In this document: one piece after another, positions 1 to 7,278 of the stretch
How the letters are laid out: every line of letters begins with the position of its first letter
Position numbering within the stretch: position 1 is the first letter of the stretch
DNA from: an uncultured Lachnospiraceae bacterium
GTDB taxonomy: Bacteria; Bacillota; Clostridia; Lachnospirales; Lachnospiraceae
NCBI GenBank assembly: GCA_902783395.1
Contig: CACZRA010000118.1
Coordinates: 1-10,790 of the forward strand
Length of the DNA: 10,790 bases
Direction: 5' to 3'
Position numbers and translations under genes: made by a program
The notes under the pieces: generated by a model
What the model was told of the DNA's origin: nothing
What the model saw: only the letters and a program-made list of their open reading frames with translations
Database searches by the model: none

Positions 1-653
1 AAATCCTTATGCTCATTGTCCCCTATATGATCCGGTGAGATATTGGTATATACCGCATAGTCGAATTTAAATCCGTCCGTACGGTGAAGCATGAGGGCCT
101 GTGACGACACCTCCATGACCACGGTGTCTATCCCCTCCTTCATCATGTCGGAGAAGTATTTCTGGAGAACGAGAGATTCCGGAGTCGTATTGAGCGACGG
201 GATATGCCTGTCACCTATGATGGTCTCTATGGTACCGACAAGTCCCACCTTATGCCCCGCATTCTCAAGCATCTGCTTTATCAGGTATGTCGTAGTGGTC
301 TTTCCCTTTGTACCTGTGACACCTATCGTCGTAAGACGGTCTCCGGGATAATCATAATAAGCCGCGGAAATATATGCCAGAGCCTGCCTGGTATTTTCGA
401 CCCTTATTTCGATGATCTCCTTATCATCGGGAAGTGAGACATCCTTTTCGGTAACTATGACGGCAGCGCCCTTTGATACGGCTTCCTCAGCAAATTCATG
501 ACCGTCGAATCTCGCACCGGTGATACATACGAAGAGACAGCCGTCCGTTATCTTTCTGGTATCCATGACCACATCGGTGATGCTTACCCCCTCAGTGTCA
601 CCCTCCATCACGCTGTATTCCAGTTCGGAAAGCAGATCCTCAAGACCAGTCAT
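1..653 (-). CDS. murE: UDP-N-acetylmuramyl-tripeptide synthetase MurE, N-terminal part
   Basis: MurE is the cytoplasmic ATP-dependent ligase that adds the third amino acid (usually meso-diaminopimelate or lysine) to UDP-MurNAc-L-Ala-D-Glu in peptidoglycan synthesis. The window holds the first 217 residues; the rest lies beyond the left edge. Visible features are the N-terminal Mur domain (DTRKI at 31-35, then LFVCITG), the ATP-binding P-loop GVTGTKGKTTTT at 111-122, the substrate-binding NTTPES at 155-160, EVSSQAL at 181-187 and the YTNISPDHIG segment near 202-211. The ATG at 653 follows a G-run ribosome site (AGGGGGGG) about 6 nt upstream. The residues that set third-amino-acid specificity are outside the window. 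A 67-bp spacer separates it from the upstream VanX-like gene, in which I see no convincing promoter or terminator. Family assignment is very secure. Confidence 0.96.
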   Translation of the reverse strand, partial: MTGLEDLLSELEYSVMEGDTEGVSITDVVMDTRKITDGCLFVCITGARFDGHEFAEEAVSKGAAVIVTEKDVSLPDDKEIIEIRVENTRQALAYISAAYYDYPGDRLTTIGVTGTKGKTTTTYLIKQMLENAGHKVGLVGTIETIIGDRHIPSLNTTPESLVLQKYFSDMMKEGIDTVVMEVSSQALMLHRTDGFKFDYAVYTNISPDHIGDNEHKD

Positions 654-720
654 TTTTATCCCCCCCTGTTATATTTCATGAATAATAAACTCTACGTTCC
701 CCGTTATTCTGATCACGTTT

Positions 721-2751
721 TTACCATGCATGGCTCTCCGAGTAAGGTATCACCTGGAAAGAACCGCTTTTATTATGCTGATCGGGCATATCAAAATGCC
801 ACCACAGATTTTCCGAAGCAGTAAATCCCTGCTCTTCCATGAGCTCCTTAAGCTTACCGGCATCTGACGTGTTTTTCGCGGCAAGCGAATCCGGTCCGAG
901 CTCATGCACCGGTGTCTGCATTTTTATCTCCTCACCTGTTGAGAGATCCGAAAGCGTCAGATCCAGAGCCGTACCGAAATTATGATCCGAATCCTTTTCC
1001 GGTACGAAATCCCTGAGCTTGTTACCCTCGGAGGTAATGAAGGTATTGAGATCCTCCTTTTCCTTGACATAGGAGGAGGTCTCTTCGTAAACGGTCTTAG
1101 TGACATAAGCCGGCTGATATGTATCGTAGATCTTTAAGGTACGTCCCTGCTTCAGTATCTCCTCCTCAGCCTTGTACAGCTTATGTACCTCGGGATACAG
1201 GAGCGGAACCAGGTATACGCCGTTCCCACGGTCCGCGTTCAGATAGAAGGTCGTCCCCGTTACGTTCCGTATCCTTTTGCCGTCTATCTTGTATATACAG
1301 CAATGTGAATTCGTAATATCGTACTGCATCTCCTTTGGCATCACATCCGGAAGGTTTATGAGACACAGCTTCTTGTCGACAAAGCCCTTTTTATCTCCTA
1401 CCCTTACATAAAATGAATCCGATCTTTCTGCAACTATTCTTGCCGGAGATCCCGCTGCGAGTACCCCTGCCTTAAGATCCGATCCGTCAAATTCGAAGGG
1501 AACATTCTCCATGGGCCAGAGCGTGGCATCAAAATAATCGATGCCTGGATAATCCCTTTCCTCAGGAACCTCTTCCTCCTCCTTTTCCTGCTTTTTTCCC
1601 TTTTTCTTCTTTTTATTTGCCTCCGCTTCATCCGCCTGTTCGGCCCGGATGGTCTTTGCTTCAAGCAGAAGATCCCTTGTATTTGCATCATCCGCAAAGG
1701 TCGGCACCCCCGCAGAATAGATCTCCTTTTCGTCCTCGGGAAGCTGCTCGTCCTCCGGGACCGCCTCCTTCTCTATCGGAGGGATCACTGTTCCGGGGAT
1801 ATCCTTATCCTCGTAAGTCACATCACCCTTGAAATATCCCTTTTCCAATGTTCCCGAGACACAGTAGGAATCACCTATATCCTTATCCTTATCCCATATA
1901 TACATCCTGCCGTATCCGTTCGGTGCCCCCTTGCTCCACTCACCCTCATACAGGGCGTTCTTATCCGTACAGGACATCATTCCCACTGCGCAGCCGTCCC
2001 TCTTATTATCAAAGGTACCGTAAGTGATGAGATAGTCATCATTTCTTTTGGATATGGCAAGATACCTTTCATCCGAGATATCAATGAGCCTTGTCTCCTT
2101 CAGCTGCTCCCTGATGCAGTCAAAGGAGACGGAATTCATGTAATCAATGATCCCCGTCCGGTCAGGCATTGCCGCCATCTCTCTCAGCTTAAGGTATACG
2201 CAGTTACGATCATATCTGGGCTGCAGATCCGCCTGCTTAGCCCCCTTTTCTATCGCCGTCTCATACTCCTTGGCCGCGGCATTGTATTCTCCCTTGTCAA
2301 ATAAAGCATCAGCTTTTTCGACGTAAGGCGTGCTGTCAATCTTTCTCTGTGCCTCTTCCGTTATCTCATCTGCACGGTTCAGGGTATCCCTGAAGACGGG
2401 TATGTCGGTCTCGAATTCCGAGACAAAGGCTGCTATCCACTTCTTTTTTTCGGGATTTTCCGTATCATCGGCCTTATCCAGTATCAGTGTAAGATATGAA
2501 TTGATTATCTTATTCGCTTCTTCGTTTTCGGGATCCAGCGCGAACGCACCCTTAAGATCCGAAACGGCACTGTCGTAATCCGCTTCGTCTATGCTCTGTC
2601 CGGCGCTGGCTATAAGATTGTCAGCCCTGGCCTGCGGGCTGTTGAAATAAAGGGTCCCTCCGACAAGAGTGCTCACTAAAAGCGCGGCCACGACCACTGT
2701 GACCACGTTCGGATTAATCCTGCCTTCGTACCCTTTGCTTTCTATTTTCAT
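721..2751 (-). CDS. Membrane-anchored TPR/MORN/SH3-like protein with degenerate VanX-type (M15D) domain
   Basis: A 676-residue exported protein. A short basic N-terminus and one membrane segment (about 15-37) suggest a signal anchor with the rest outside the cell. Next come a helical TPR-like region (about 40-190), a MORN repeat starting YEGEW at 268, a Lys/Glu-rich linker (about 378-396), an SH3-like stretch (about 428-470), and a C-terminal domain resembling D-Ala-D-Ala dipeptidases of family M15D. Zinc ligands are present: SDHNFGTALD gives His590 and Asp597, and WWH gives His652. However, the usual DAYRP arginine is Gln546 (DTYQP), and the catalytic Glu of EWWH is Leu649 (LWWH), so peptidase activity is doubtful. 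The ATG at 2751 has no SD; a GTG at codon 16 is the alternative. It lies 27 bp after the propeller lipoprotein gene and upstream of murE, which fits an envelope role. The substrate is unknown. Confidence 0.8.
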   Translation of the reverse strand: MKIESKGYEGRINPNVVTVVVAALLVSTLVGGTLYFNSPQARADNLIASAGQSIDEADYDSAVSDLKGAFALDPENEEANKIINSYLTLILDKADDTENPEKKKWIAAFVSEFETDIPVFRDTLNRADEITEEAQRKIDSTPYVEKADALFDKGEYNAAAKEYETAIEKGAKQADLQPRYDRNCVYLKLREMAAMPDRTGIIDYMNSVSFDCIREQLKETRLIDISDERYLAISKRNDDYLITYGTFDNKRDGCAVGMMSCTDKNALYEGEWSKGAPNGYGRMYIWDKDKDIGDSYCVSGTLEKGYFKGDVTYEDKDIPGTVIPPIEKEAVPEDEQLPEDEKEIYSAGVPTFADDANTRDLLLEAKTIRAEQADEAEANKKKKKGKKQEKEEEEVPEERDYPGIDYFDATLWPMENVPFEFDGSDLKAGVLAAGSPARIVAERSDSFYVRVGDKKGFVDKKLCLINLPDVMPKEMQYDITNSHCCIYKIDGKRIRNVTGTTFYLNADRGNGVYLVPLLYPEVHKLYKAEEEILKQGRTLKIYDTYQPAYVTKTVYEETSSYVKEKEDLNTFITSEGNKLRDFVPEKDSDHNFGTALDLTLSDLSTGEEIKMQTPVHELGPDSLAAKNTSDAGKLKELMEEQGFTASENLWWHFDMPDQHNKSGSFQVIPYSESHAW

Positions 2752-2758
2752 CTGATTA

Positions 2759-2786
2759 AGTATACCACAGTTGCCCTGTCAGTAAA
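2759..2786 (-). promoter_or_regulatory. Possible extended -10 promoter for the VanX-like gene
   Basis: Read on the minus strand, TTTACT (2786-2781) is followed after 16 nt by TATACT (2764-2759), which is preceded by TGG, forming an extended -10 (TGnTATACT). The -35 matches the consensus at four of six positions and overlaps the stop codon of the upstream lipoprotein gene. The predicted transcription start falls within a few bases of the ATG at 2751, so a transcript from it would be leaderless or nearly so, consistent with the missing ribosome site. This is inferred from motif matches only. Confidence 0.4.
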
Positions 2787-3786
2787 CCGTCTCCGCATTT
2801 ATTTTTCCGTTTTCGACCTCAAAACGCCATATCGAATGACCGGGAAGCCGGTGCTCGGTCATGTAATATGCACCGTCAAAGGATGTGATGTAGTAAGGGG
2901 TCCCCCCGCCGATAAATGCATCATACACATCCTCATATCCGTTTTCGGAAAGCCCCTCAAGGGAGGCGCATCTTACTATGGTGGCATAGTCCTGATCCCA
3001 TGAGGCATCGGTGGAGACCGTAATATAATACATGCCGTCAATCAGGCTTATCTGAACCATCCCCGCCATTTCATCCGGTACGGGATATCTTTCCAGCACC
3101 TCAAACGTATCCCTGTCGGCTTTTATGATCCGGCTGTTTCCGGATACAAAATAAATGCAGTCGTCTGTCAGGGTAAACGATCTTACATATACCCCGTCGA
3201 GCTCGGGTACGGATCTTATCTCCGAGATATAAGCCGGGCCCTCCTCATCATGCTTTATGATATACATCTGTCCGCTGACGGAGCACCAGGCAAAAAAGCT
3301 CTCGCTCTTTTCGTCATATATTATATAGTGCGGGCGTCCTCCTATATCCGGAAACTGCTGGGAAAATACAAACCTGCCTTCTTCTCCGCCGGATCTTTCA
3401 AATACCATGATCCGTTCATTTTCGGTATCATCCAGCATATAGACGGTTCCGTCACTTGCGAGCGTATGGCCCCTGGACATCTCATCCGTCATGACCTTCC
3501 ATCCGCTTATCGGAGTATCAAGATCATCATTATAGATAACCTGATCATGATAACAGTCAACTATGAAGTAAGTATCTCCCACCCTGGTGATCTGAGTGGG
3601 AATGGAAAGATCCGTGTATGCATTCTGTCTGACCTCTGTCGTCCGCGCCGCTTCATCCACATTGGAAACCAGTATCTCGGCATCCCTTATATGTCCGTTC
3701 GTTTTACCTGTGCCAGACGAACATGAACCGAAAAAAAGCACGGAGCATATCAGTATGAAAAGATACTTCAGACGGTTTTTCTTCAT
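2779..3786 (-). CDS. Lipoprotein, predicted six-bladed beta-propeller, function unknown
   Basis: A 335-residue secreted lipoprotein. The N-terminus has Lys2, Lys3, Arg5 and Lys7, a hydrophobic core, and a lipobox-like FGSC with the lipidated cysteine at 22. The mature part consists of about six repeated units of 40-50 residues, each with an aromatic strand such as TYFIVD, TVYMLDD, SFFAW, CIYFVSG, MYYITV or AYYMTE. This pattern is typical of NHL- or TolB-like six-bladed propellers, used mostly for binding and sometimes catalysis. No catalytic residues could be assigned. Its ATG overlaps the TGA of the preceding lipoprotein gene (ATGA), so the two are probably co-translated and may act together at the outer face of the membrane. 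I do not recognise a named family; the propeller fold is an inference from the repeat pattern. Confidence 0.75.
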   Translation of the reverse strand: MKKNRLKYLFILICSVLFFGSCSSGTGKTNGHIRDAEILVSNVDEAARTTEVRQNAYTDLSIPTQITRVGDTYFIVDCYHDQVIYNDDLDTPISGWKVMTDEMSRGHTLASDGTVYMLDDTENERIMVFERSGGEEGRFVFSQQFPDIGGRPHYIIYDEKSESFFAWCSVSGQMYIIKHDEEGPAYISEIRSVPELDGVYVRSFTLTDDCIYFVSGNSRIIKADRDTFEVLERYPVPDEMAGMVQISLIDGMYYITVSTDASWDQDYATIVRCASLEGLSENGYEDVYDAFIGGGTPYYITSFDGAYYMTEHRLPGHSIWRFEVENGKINAETVY

Positions 3787-5333
3787 CTGGAGACGGTCCC
3801 GGATGCTGCTTCCGCTTCCTTGCAGTATGCATCAAAATATCTCAGTGCCCGGCCGTATTCTCCGGTAAGCAGGCCGTAGAGCTTTATCCACTCCATCCTC
3901 CCCTTCTCATCTGTCTCGCTTTCCGATCTGTCAATAAAGACGGGAAGCGGTATCTCCTCAAGCTTTTTCAGCGTCTCGCGGTCTGAATCAGCCGACTGAT
4001 CCTCTATCGCGATATCAGCTCTTCCGTCCTTAAGGGCTTCGCAATCCGGCTCCGACGCTTCTCCGGCATCAACGATCCCGTCCTCCGTCCCGTTTACGGC
4101 ATCCCGGATTGCAAAACCGACATGCGATACCGCATCGATATCCCTGATAAATTCCATACCCGAAACGGTAGCGAGATATGCTCTGTTTACCGGAGTCCTT
4201 ATGACCGTGACGCTTTCCGGTATCCCGTAGGGAAGCACCTTGAGCCTCGGGACAAGAAGGTATCTCTTCTTTCCCACATTTATCCTGTATATATTGTCGC
4301 CGAAGGAATCCACGGAATAACCTCTTGCGTACAGAGGCTTTATCCTTTCCTTTATCCTCATATTACCGTAATAAGGAGCCTCTCCCTCGGGATCAGCTAT
4401 GCTTATTGATGAAGAATCAAATTTCAGGGTGCATTCCGTTTCCGTGGTCCTATTACCGGACACCGATTCCACAGTCACCGCTATGGGGTGGTCAAAGCCC
4501 TTTACCGGAAATACGAACGTTGACTCCTCTTCCTCAGCCTCCCCGTCAAAGCTGAACCCGTCCATGGTCATATGCTTATAATCCGGCGAAGTCCAGGTTA
4601 TGAGGGCAGCCGCCTGTCCGTCTTCTATAAGGAGCAGCGTGGGAGACCTGAGCTCTCCACCTTCTTCCTCTCCCTTAAGATCTACATCTATGTAATAGGT
4701 CCCGTCCTCTATACCAAGTGCAGAGACAGTCTTATACCTTGATTCCCTGAAGTCATCATCAAGAAGAGAGGAGCTGTCAAACAAAAGCTCTCCGTCATAC
4801 CACTTCTCCTTTTCCCTTCCGAAGACCGCAAAGGGAAGGGCCTTATCCATTGCCTCCACGGGAACCTTGTAAAGCTGGGCCCCTGTATCGTTTTGTTCAA
4901 ATGAGATATAGTTTTCCTCGCTGTCGGAGGCAGCCTCCCCGGCCGTGCCCGGATACAGAAGCAGACCCGTATCGCCGTCCGCGATAAGGATGGCCTCCAT
5001 GCTGTTGCCGCTTACCACGAGAAGGGTGTCCGCAACCTTGAAAACAGGTGAGGATGAGCTTGTATCGACAAGATACTCACCTTCTTTTATCATATCTGCC
5101 GTAACGGGAGTAAGAAGGCTGTCATCTATCTTCTCCGCAGTATTTTCCGACGGATCCGCTACCGCGGAGAATTTGCTTTCTTCCCCGGAAGCATCAGAAG
5201 AAACCGTACCGGCTTCTCCGTCCCGGGACACGGAAGCATCCGCCCGTCCCGCATCATTTGCGGCTTCGCCGCAGCCCTGAAATAAAGCCGCAAGCATCGC
5301 TGCCACAAGCAGCATCGCAATCTTTTTTCTCAT
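3783..5333 (-). CDS. Lipoprotein with two NEAT-like domains and a half FecB-type binding domain
   Basis: A 516-residue lipoprotein from the preferred ATG at 5333, which has an SD (AGAGGTG). An upstream ATG at 5354 would add seven residues before the signal peptide and has no good SD. The signal peptide ends in LFQGC, with Cys21 lipidated. An acidic Ser/Ala/Glu linker (about 22-80) leads to two similar Ig/NEAT-like domains (about 84-190 and 211-306). Each starts with a short strand (EGEYLVD, GTYYIDVD) and carries a VPVEAMDK or FPVKGFDHP strand. The C-terminal part (about 327-505) resembles the N-lobe of FecB/BtuF-type periplasmic binding proteins, including VFIDRSESE and MEWIKLYGLL, but stops soon after that helix, so the second lobe is missing. 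No ABC permease or ATPase gene is nearby. The ligand is unknown; iron, heme or another cofactor is a family-based guess. It lies 58 bp after the Gx gene. Confidence 0.75.
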   Translation of the reverse strand: MRKKIAMLLVAAMLAALFQGCGEAANDAGRADASVSRDGEAGTVSSDASGEESKFSAVADPSENTAEKIDDSLLTPVTADMIKEGEYLVDTSSSSPVFKVADTLLVVSGNSMEAILIADGDTGLLLYPGTAGEAASDSEENYISFEQNDTGAQLYKVPVEAMDKALPFAVFGREKEKWYDGELLFDSSSLLDDDFRESRYKTVSALGIEDGTYYIDVDLKGEEEGGELRSPTLLLIEDGQAAALITWTSPDYKHMTMDGFSFDGEAEEEESTFVFPVKGFDHPIAVTVESVSGNRTTETECTLKFDSSSISIADPEGEAPYYGNMRIKERIKPLYARGYSVDSFGDNIYRINVGKKRYLLVPRLKVLPYGIPESVTVIRTPVNRAYLATVSGMEFIRDIDAVSHVGFAIRDAVNGTEDGIVDAGEASEPDCEALKDGRADIAIEDQSADSDRETLKKLEEIPLPVFIDRSESETDEKGRMEWIKLYGLLTGEYGRALRYFDAYCKEAEAASGTVSR

Positions 5334-5336
5334 TTT

Positions 5337-5343
5337 CACCTCT
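5337..5343 (-). promoter_or_regulatory. Ribosome binding site selecting the 5333 start
   Basis: AGAGGTG on the minus strand lies just upstream of the ATG at 5333, with five bases between AGAGG and the start. The more upstream in-frame ATG at 5354 lacks a comparable site, and starting there would put seven extra residues before the basic n-region of the lipoprotein signal. The downstream start is therefore preferred. Confidence 0.7.
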
Positions 5344-5347
5344 GTAT

Positions 5348-5364
5348 GCCGCATTCTTTGCGGC
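5348..5364 (-). repeat. Small GC-rich hairpin ahead of the lipoprotein gene
   Basis: A perfect 6-bp inverted repeat, GCCGCA and TGCGGC, encloses a 5-nt loop in the 58-bp gap between the Gx gene and the NEAT-like lipoprotein gene. On the transcript it sits four bases upstream of the SD. No U-run follows, so it is not a standard terminator. It could tune translation or protect an mRNA end, or be chance. Confidence 0.45.
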
Positions 5365-5391
5365 TTTCATATCCAGTACAGCGCTTTCGCC

Positions 5392-5892
5392 TTAATATCC
5401 GACACCATTTATCCGCTTCATTATCTCGTATACGATCAGTCCCACTGCCGCTCCGGTCACCGTCCCTGACAGGATCAGGATTCCAGCATAGCCCGCAAAG
5501 GGAAGTGCCGGCATCACTGCTTTGGCAACGAGGAGCTGTCCTATACCGTGCATGGCTCCGCCCGACGCACTGATCCCCACAAAGCCGAAACGGCCCGAAT
5601 AAAGCAGTACGGTCATGATGAATATCGCAAATACCGATCCCGCCATGCTGTACGAAATGCTGAAGGCATTCCCGAAAAGGAAGCCTGTTGCCAGTATCCT
5701 TACAACGGAAACCAAAAATGCCTCCTTCCACGAGAACATGTAAAGCGTGCCGAGGATCACTATATTGCACAGTCCCGGCTTTATCCCCGGTATCCCGGGA
5801 TAAAACGGTATCAGAGCCTCTATATAGCCCATGATCACCGCGAAAGCAGTGAGCATCGCAAGCACTGAGATCTTCTTACTCGGAGACCGCAT
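5392..5892 (-). CDS. Gx transporter family membrane protein (annotated elsewhere as heptaprenyl diphosphate synthase component I)
   Basis: A 166-residue integral membrane protein with about five or six hydrophobic segments. It carries hallmarks of the Gx/Hpre_diP_synt_I family (PF07456): YIEALIPF at 23-30, the glycine-rich PGIPGIKPGLCN at 32-43, and GAMHGIGQL at 112-120. The family name refers to prenyl diphosphate synthase, but no prenyltransferase aspartate motif is present and the fold looks like a small transporter such as an S-component. In many Firmicutes it pairs with a NusG-domain-II protein near flavin-linked redox genes, as here. Its ATG at 5892 lies within the preceding gene (17-bp overlap), with AAGGAG 12 nt upstream, so translational coupling is likely. 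The transported substrate is not known; a quinone, flavin or prenyl precursor is speculation. Confidence 0.88.
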   Translation of the reverse strand: MRSPSKKISVLAMLTAFAVIMGYIEALIPFYPGIPGIKPGLCNIVILGTLYMFSWKEAFLVSVVRILATGFLFGNAFSISYSMAGSVFAIFIMTVLLYSGRFGFVGISASGGAMHGIGQLLVAKAVMPALPFAGYAGILILSGTVTGAAVGLIVYEIMKRINGVGY

Positions 5893-6259
5893 CTATATCC
5901 GCATCTCCTTTCTGTCCCGTGATCTTCAGGATCACGTTATTCGGAAGGCACACTATACTCTCGCCGGGCTTCGAGATCCCATGGCTTTTCACGCAGAGCT
6001 TATCCGGACAGTCCGCTGAAACCATCCTGACACTGCCTTCCTTTATCTCACAGGTGTTTCCCTCTCCTATCCTTATGGTCTGATCCTTATCAAGCTCATA
6101 CCTTCCCACGGTCTCATTGCCTGATATGATGACCAGACAGGCGCCCGAAGGATCACCTCCGATGCCTCTTGCCGAAAGCAGGAAAAGGATCAGGGCAGCC
6201 ATCCCCCAGAACATGAGGATCAGCATATCCGCTTTACGGAAGAGAACTGCCTGCTTCAC
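5876..6259 (-). CDS. Membrane-anchored NusG domain II-containing protein
   Basis: A small protein with one N-terminal membrane segment (about 11-29) and an outward-facing domain of the NusG-domain-II family (PF07009). The family signature is the cysteine pair in CPDKLC (Cys84, Cys89), followed by the G-I-S-x-P-G turn and VCLPN (Cys104). Despite the name it has no KOW or NGN transcription-factor domain and is not NusG. I prefer the GTG at 6259 (127 residues): it overlaps the apbE stop as GTGA and follows GGGGA. The longer reading from the ATG at 6277 adds six residues, has no SD and overlaps apbE by 22 bp. The conserved cysteines outside the membrane may be redox-active or bind a cofactor. Co-translation with apbE and the Gx gene suggests a shared role in extracytosolic flavin or electron transfer; its biochemistry is unknown. 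Confidence 0.87.
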   Translation of the reverse strand: MKQAVLFRKADMLILMFWGMAALILFLLSARGIGGDPSGACLVIISGNETVGRYELDKDQTIRIGEGNTCEIKEGSVRMVSADCPDKLCVKSHGISKPGESIVCLPNNVILKITGQKGDADIDAVSE

Positions 6260-7278
6260 GGCTTTTCCCCGTACCATGAGGGGCTGAGATCCTGATCGAT
6301 ATAGAGCACATCCGCATTCCAGCCTTCTTTCTCAATAAGGCTCTCCGATGCTTCCCTTCCGAGGATGATGCAGATGGTTGAAAGAGCATCACAGAGAATA
6401 TCATCCTCTCCTATGACGGAAGCCTGCCAAAGTCCGGATTCAACGGGATATCCGGTCCCGGTATCCAGTATGTGATGATACTCCCTTCCGTCCTCGGTGA
6501 AATATCTTTCATACGTGCCGGATGAAACGACGCATTCATTTTCGATCTCCACAGTATCAAATACGGTTCCTCTCTCAGCATAGGGTTTTTGTATACCGAC
6601 CTTCCATCTGCTGCCGCCGTCCTTCCTTCCGACCGTGCTCACATTTCCGCCGAGATTGATGATGGCTGACGAGCAGCCTTTGCTCACAAGGTACTCCTTA
6701 AGCTTTGCGGAGATATAACCCTTAGCTATGCCGCCGAGATCTATCATTGTATCGGGATCGTCAAAGACTACGGTATCTGCGTCCACATGCACCCGCCTGT
6801 AGTCCACCTTTTCCAGTGCCTCCTCTATATCCTCTTTAGCCGGGACCGAAGGATCTTCCGATTCAAAATCCCACAGCTCCCTGAGAGGAAGAACCGTGAT
6901 ATCAAAGGCTCCGTCCGATGCCTCACTGTAATAAAGCCCCATGGAAATGCATTCCGCAAGATCATGCGAAACCTCTATATCGTGCGTATCCGGACTGCGG
7001 TGATTGAGCTTATATAACTCACTTTCTTCATCATGCGCGGAAAGTGTCTTTTCCATGTCCCTGCAGATATCAAAGCATCCCCTTAAAAGCTCCTCCGGAT
7101 CATCACCGTATATCTTTATATCCACTACGGTGTCAAAATAAATCCCGGTTCCGGAGGCACTCTCACCGGCTCCGCAACCGGAAAGAAAGCAGGCGGAGAA
7201 TAATAAAAGAAAGAGGAGGACGGTCATTTTGTTCCGGAATGCACTCACCCCAGCTGCCAACTCACGGTTGAATATCAT
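6256..7278 (-). CDS. apbE: FAD:protein FMN transferase (ApbE family lipoprotein)
   Basis: ApbE/Ftp enzymes use Mg2+ and FAD to attach FMN covalently to Thr or Ser on exported flavoproteins. The likely targets are RnfG and RnfD, encoded just upstream. The 340-residue reading has a hydrophobic signal (about 18-34) and lipobox LSGC with Cys35 lipidated, so the enzyme would sit on the outer face of the membrane. Family motifs are present in order: SELYKLN, FDITVLPL, MIDLGGIAKGY, IINLGGN, VSSGTYERYF, YHHILDTGTGYP and CDALST (the metal-binding region). The start is uncertain. The ATG at 7278 has no SD and is the first base of the 3' arm of an 11-bp inverted repeat. A GTG at 7248 or an ATG at 7227 would also leave an intact lipoprotein signal, and the GTG keeps a basic n-region. 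The gene follows rnfB after an 81-bp structured spacer. Confidence 0.93.
   Translation of the reverse strand: MIFNRELAAGVSAFRNKMTVLLFLLLFSACFLSGCGAGESASGTGIYFDTVVDIKIYGDDPEELLRGCFDICRDMEKTLSAHDEESELYKLNHRSPDTHDIEVSHDLAECISMGLYYSEASDGAFDITVLPLRELWDFESEDPSVPAKEDIEEALEKVDYRRVHVDADTVVFDDPDTMIDLGGIAKGYISAKLKEYLVSKGCSSAIINLGGNVSTVGRKDGGSRWKVGIQKPYAERGTVFDTVEIENECVVSSGTYERYFTEDGREYHHILDTGTGYPVESGLWQASVIGEDDILCDALSTICIILGREASESLIEKEGWNADVLYIDQDLSPSWYGEKP

Noticed and set aside
654..720. Promoter for murE
   Set aside because: TATTAT and TATAAC hexamers are present but neither has a credible -35 at the proper distance.
498..824. Plus-strand frame of 108 codons across the murE start and the VanX-like end
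   Set aside because: It is antisense to the conserved MurE N-terminus and has no ribosome site or recognisable domain.
1570..1625. Frameshift or slippage in the A-rich run coding for the Lys linker
   Set aside because: The frame is continuous through the run and both flanks match expected domains, so there is no sign of a shift.
721..2751. Vancomycin-resistance VanX/VanY determinant
   Set aside because: No vanH, vanA or vanRS-like genes are nearby, the domain is embedded in a larger protein, and two catalytic residues are replaced.
5336..5770. 144-codon minus-strand frame overlapping the Gx gene
   Set aside because: It lies in another frame of a clear membrane protein gene, is rich in Arg/Cys/Gly with no recognisable domain, and runs into the next gene's leader.
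5392..5892. Heptaprenyl diphosphate synthase subunit as a functional call
   Set aside because: The name is inherited from the family title; the protein is a polytopic membrane protein without prenyltransferase motifs.
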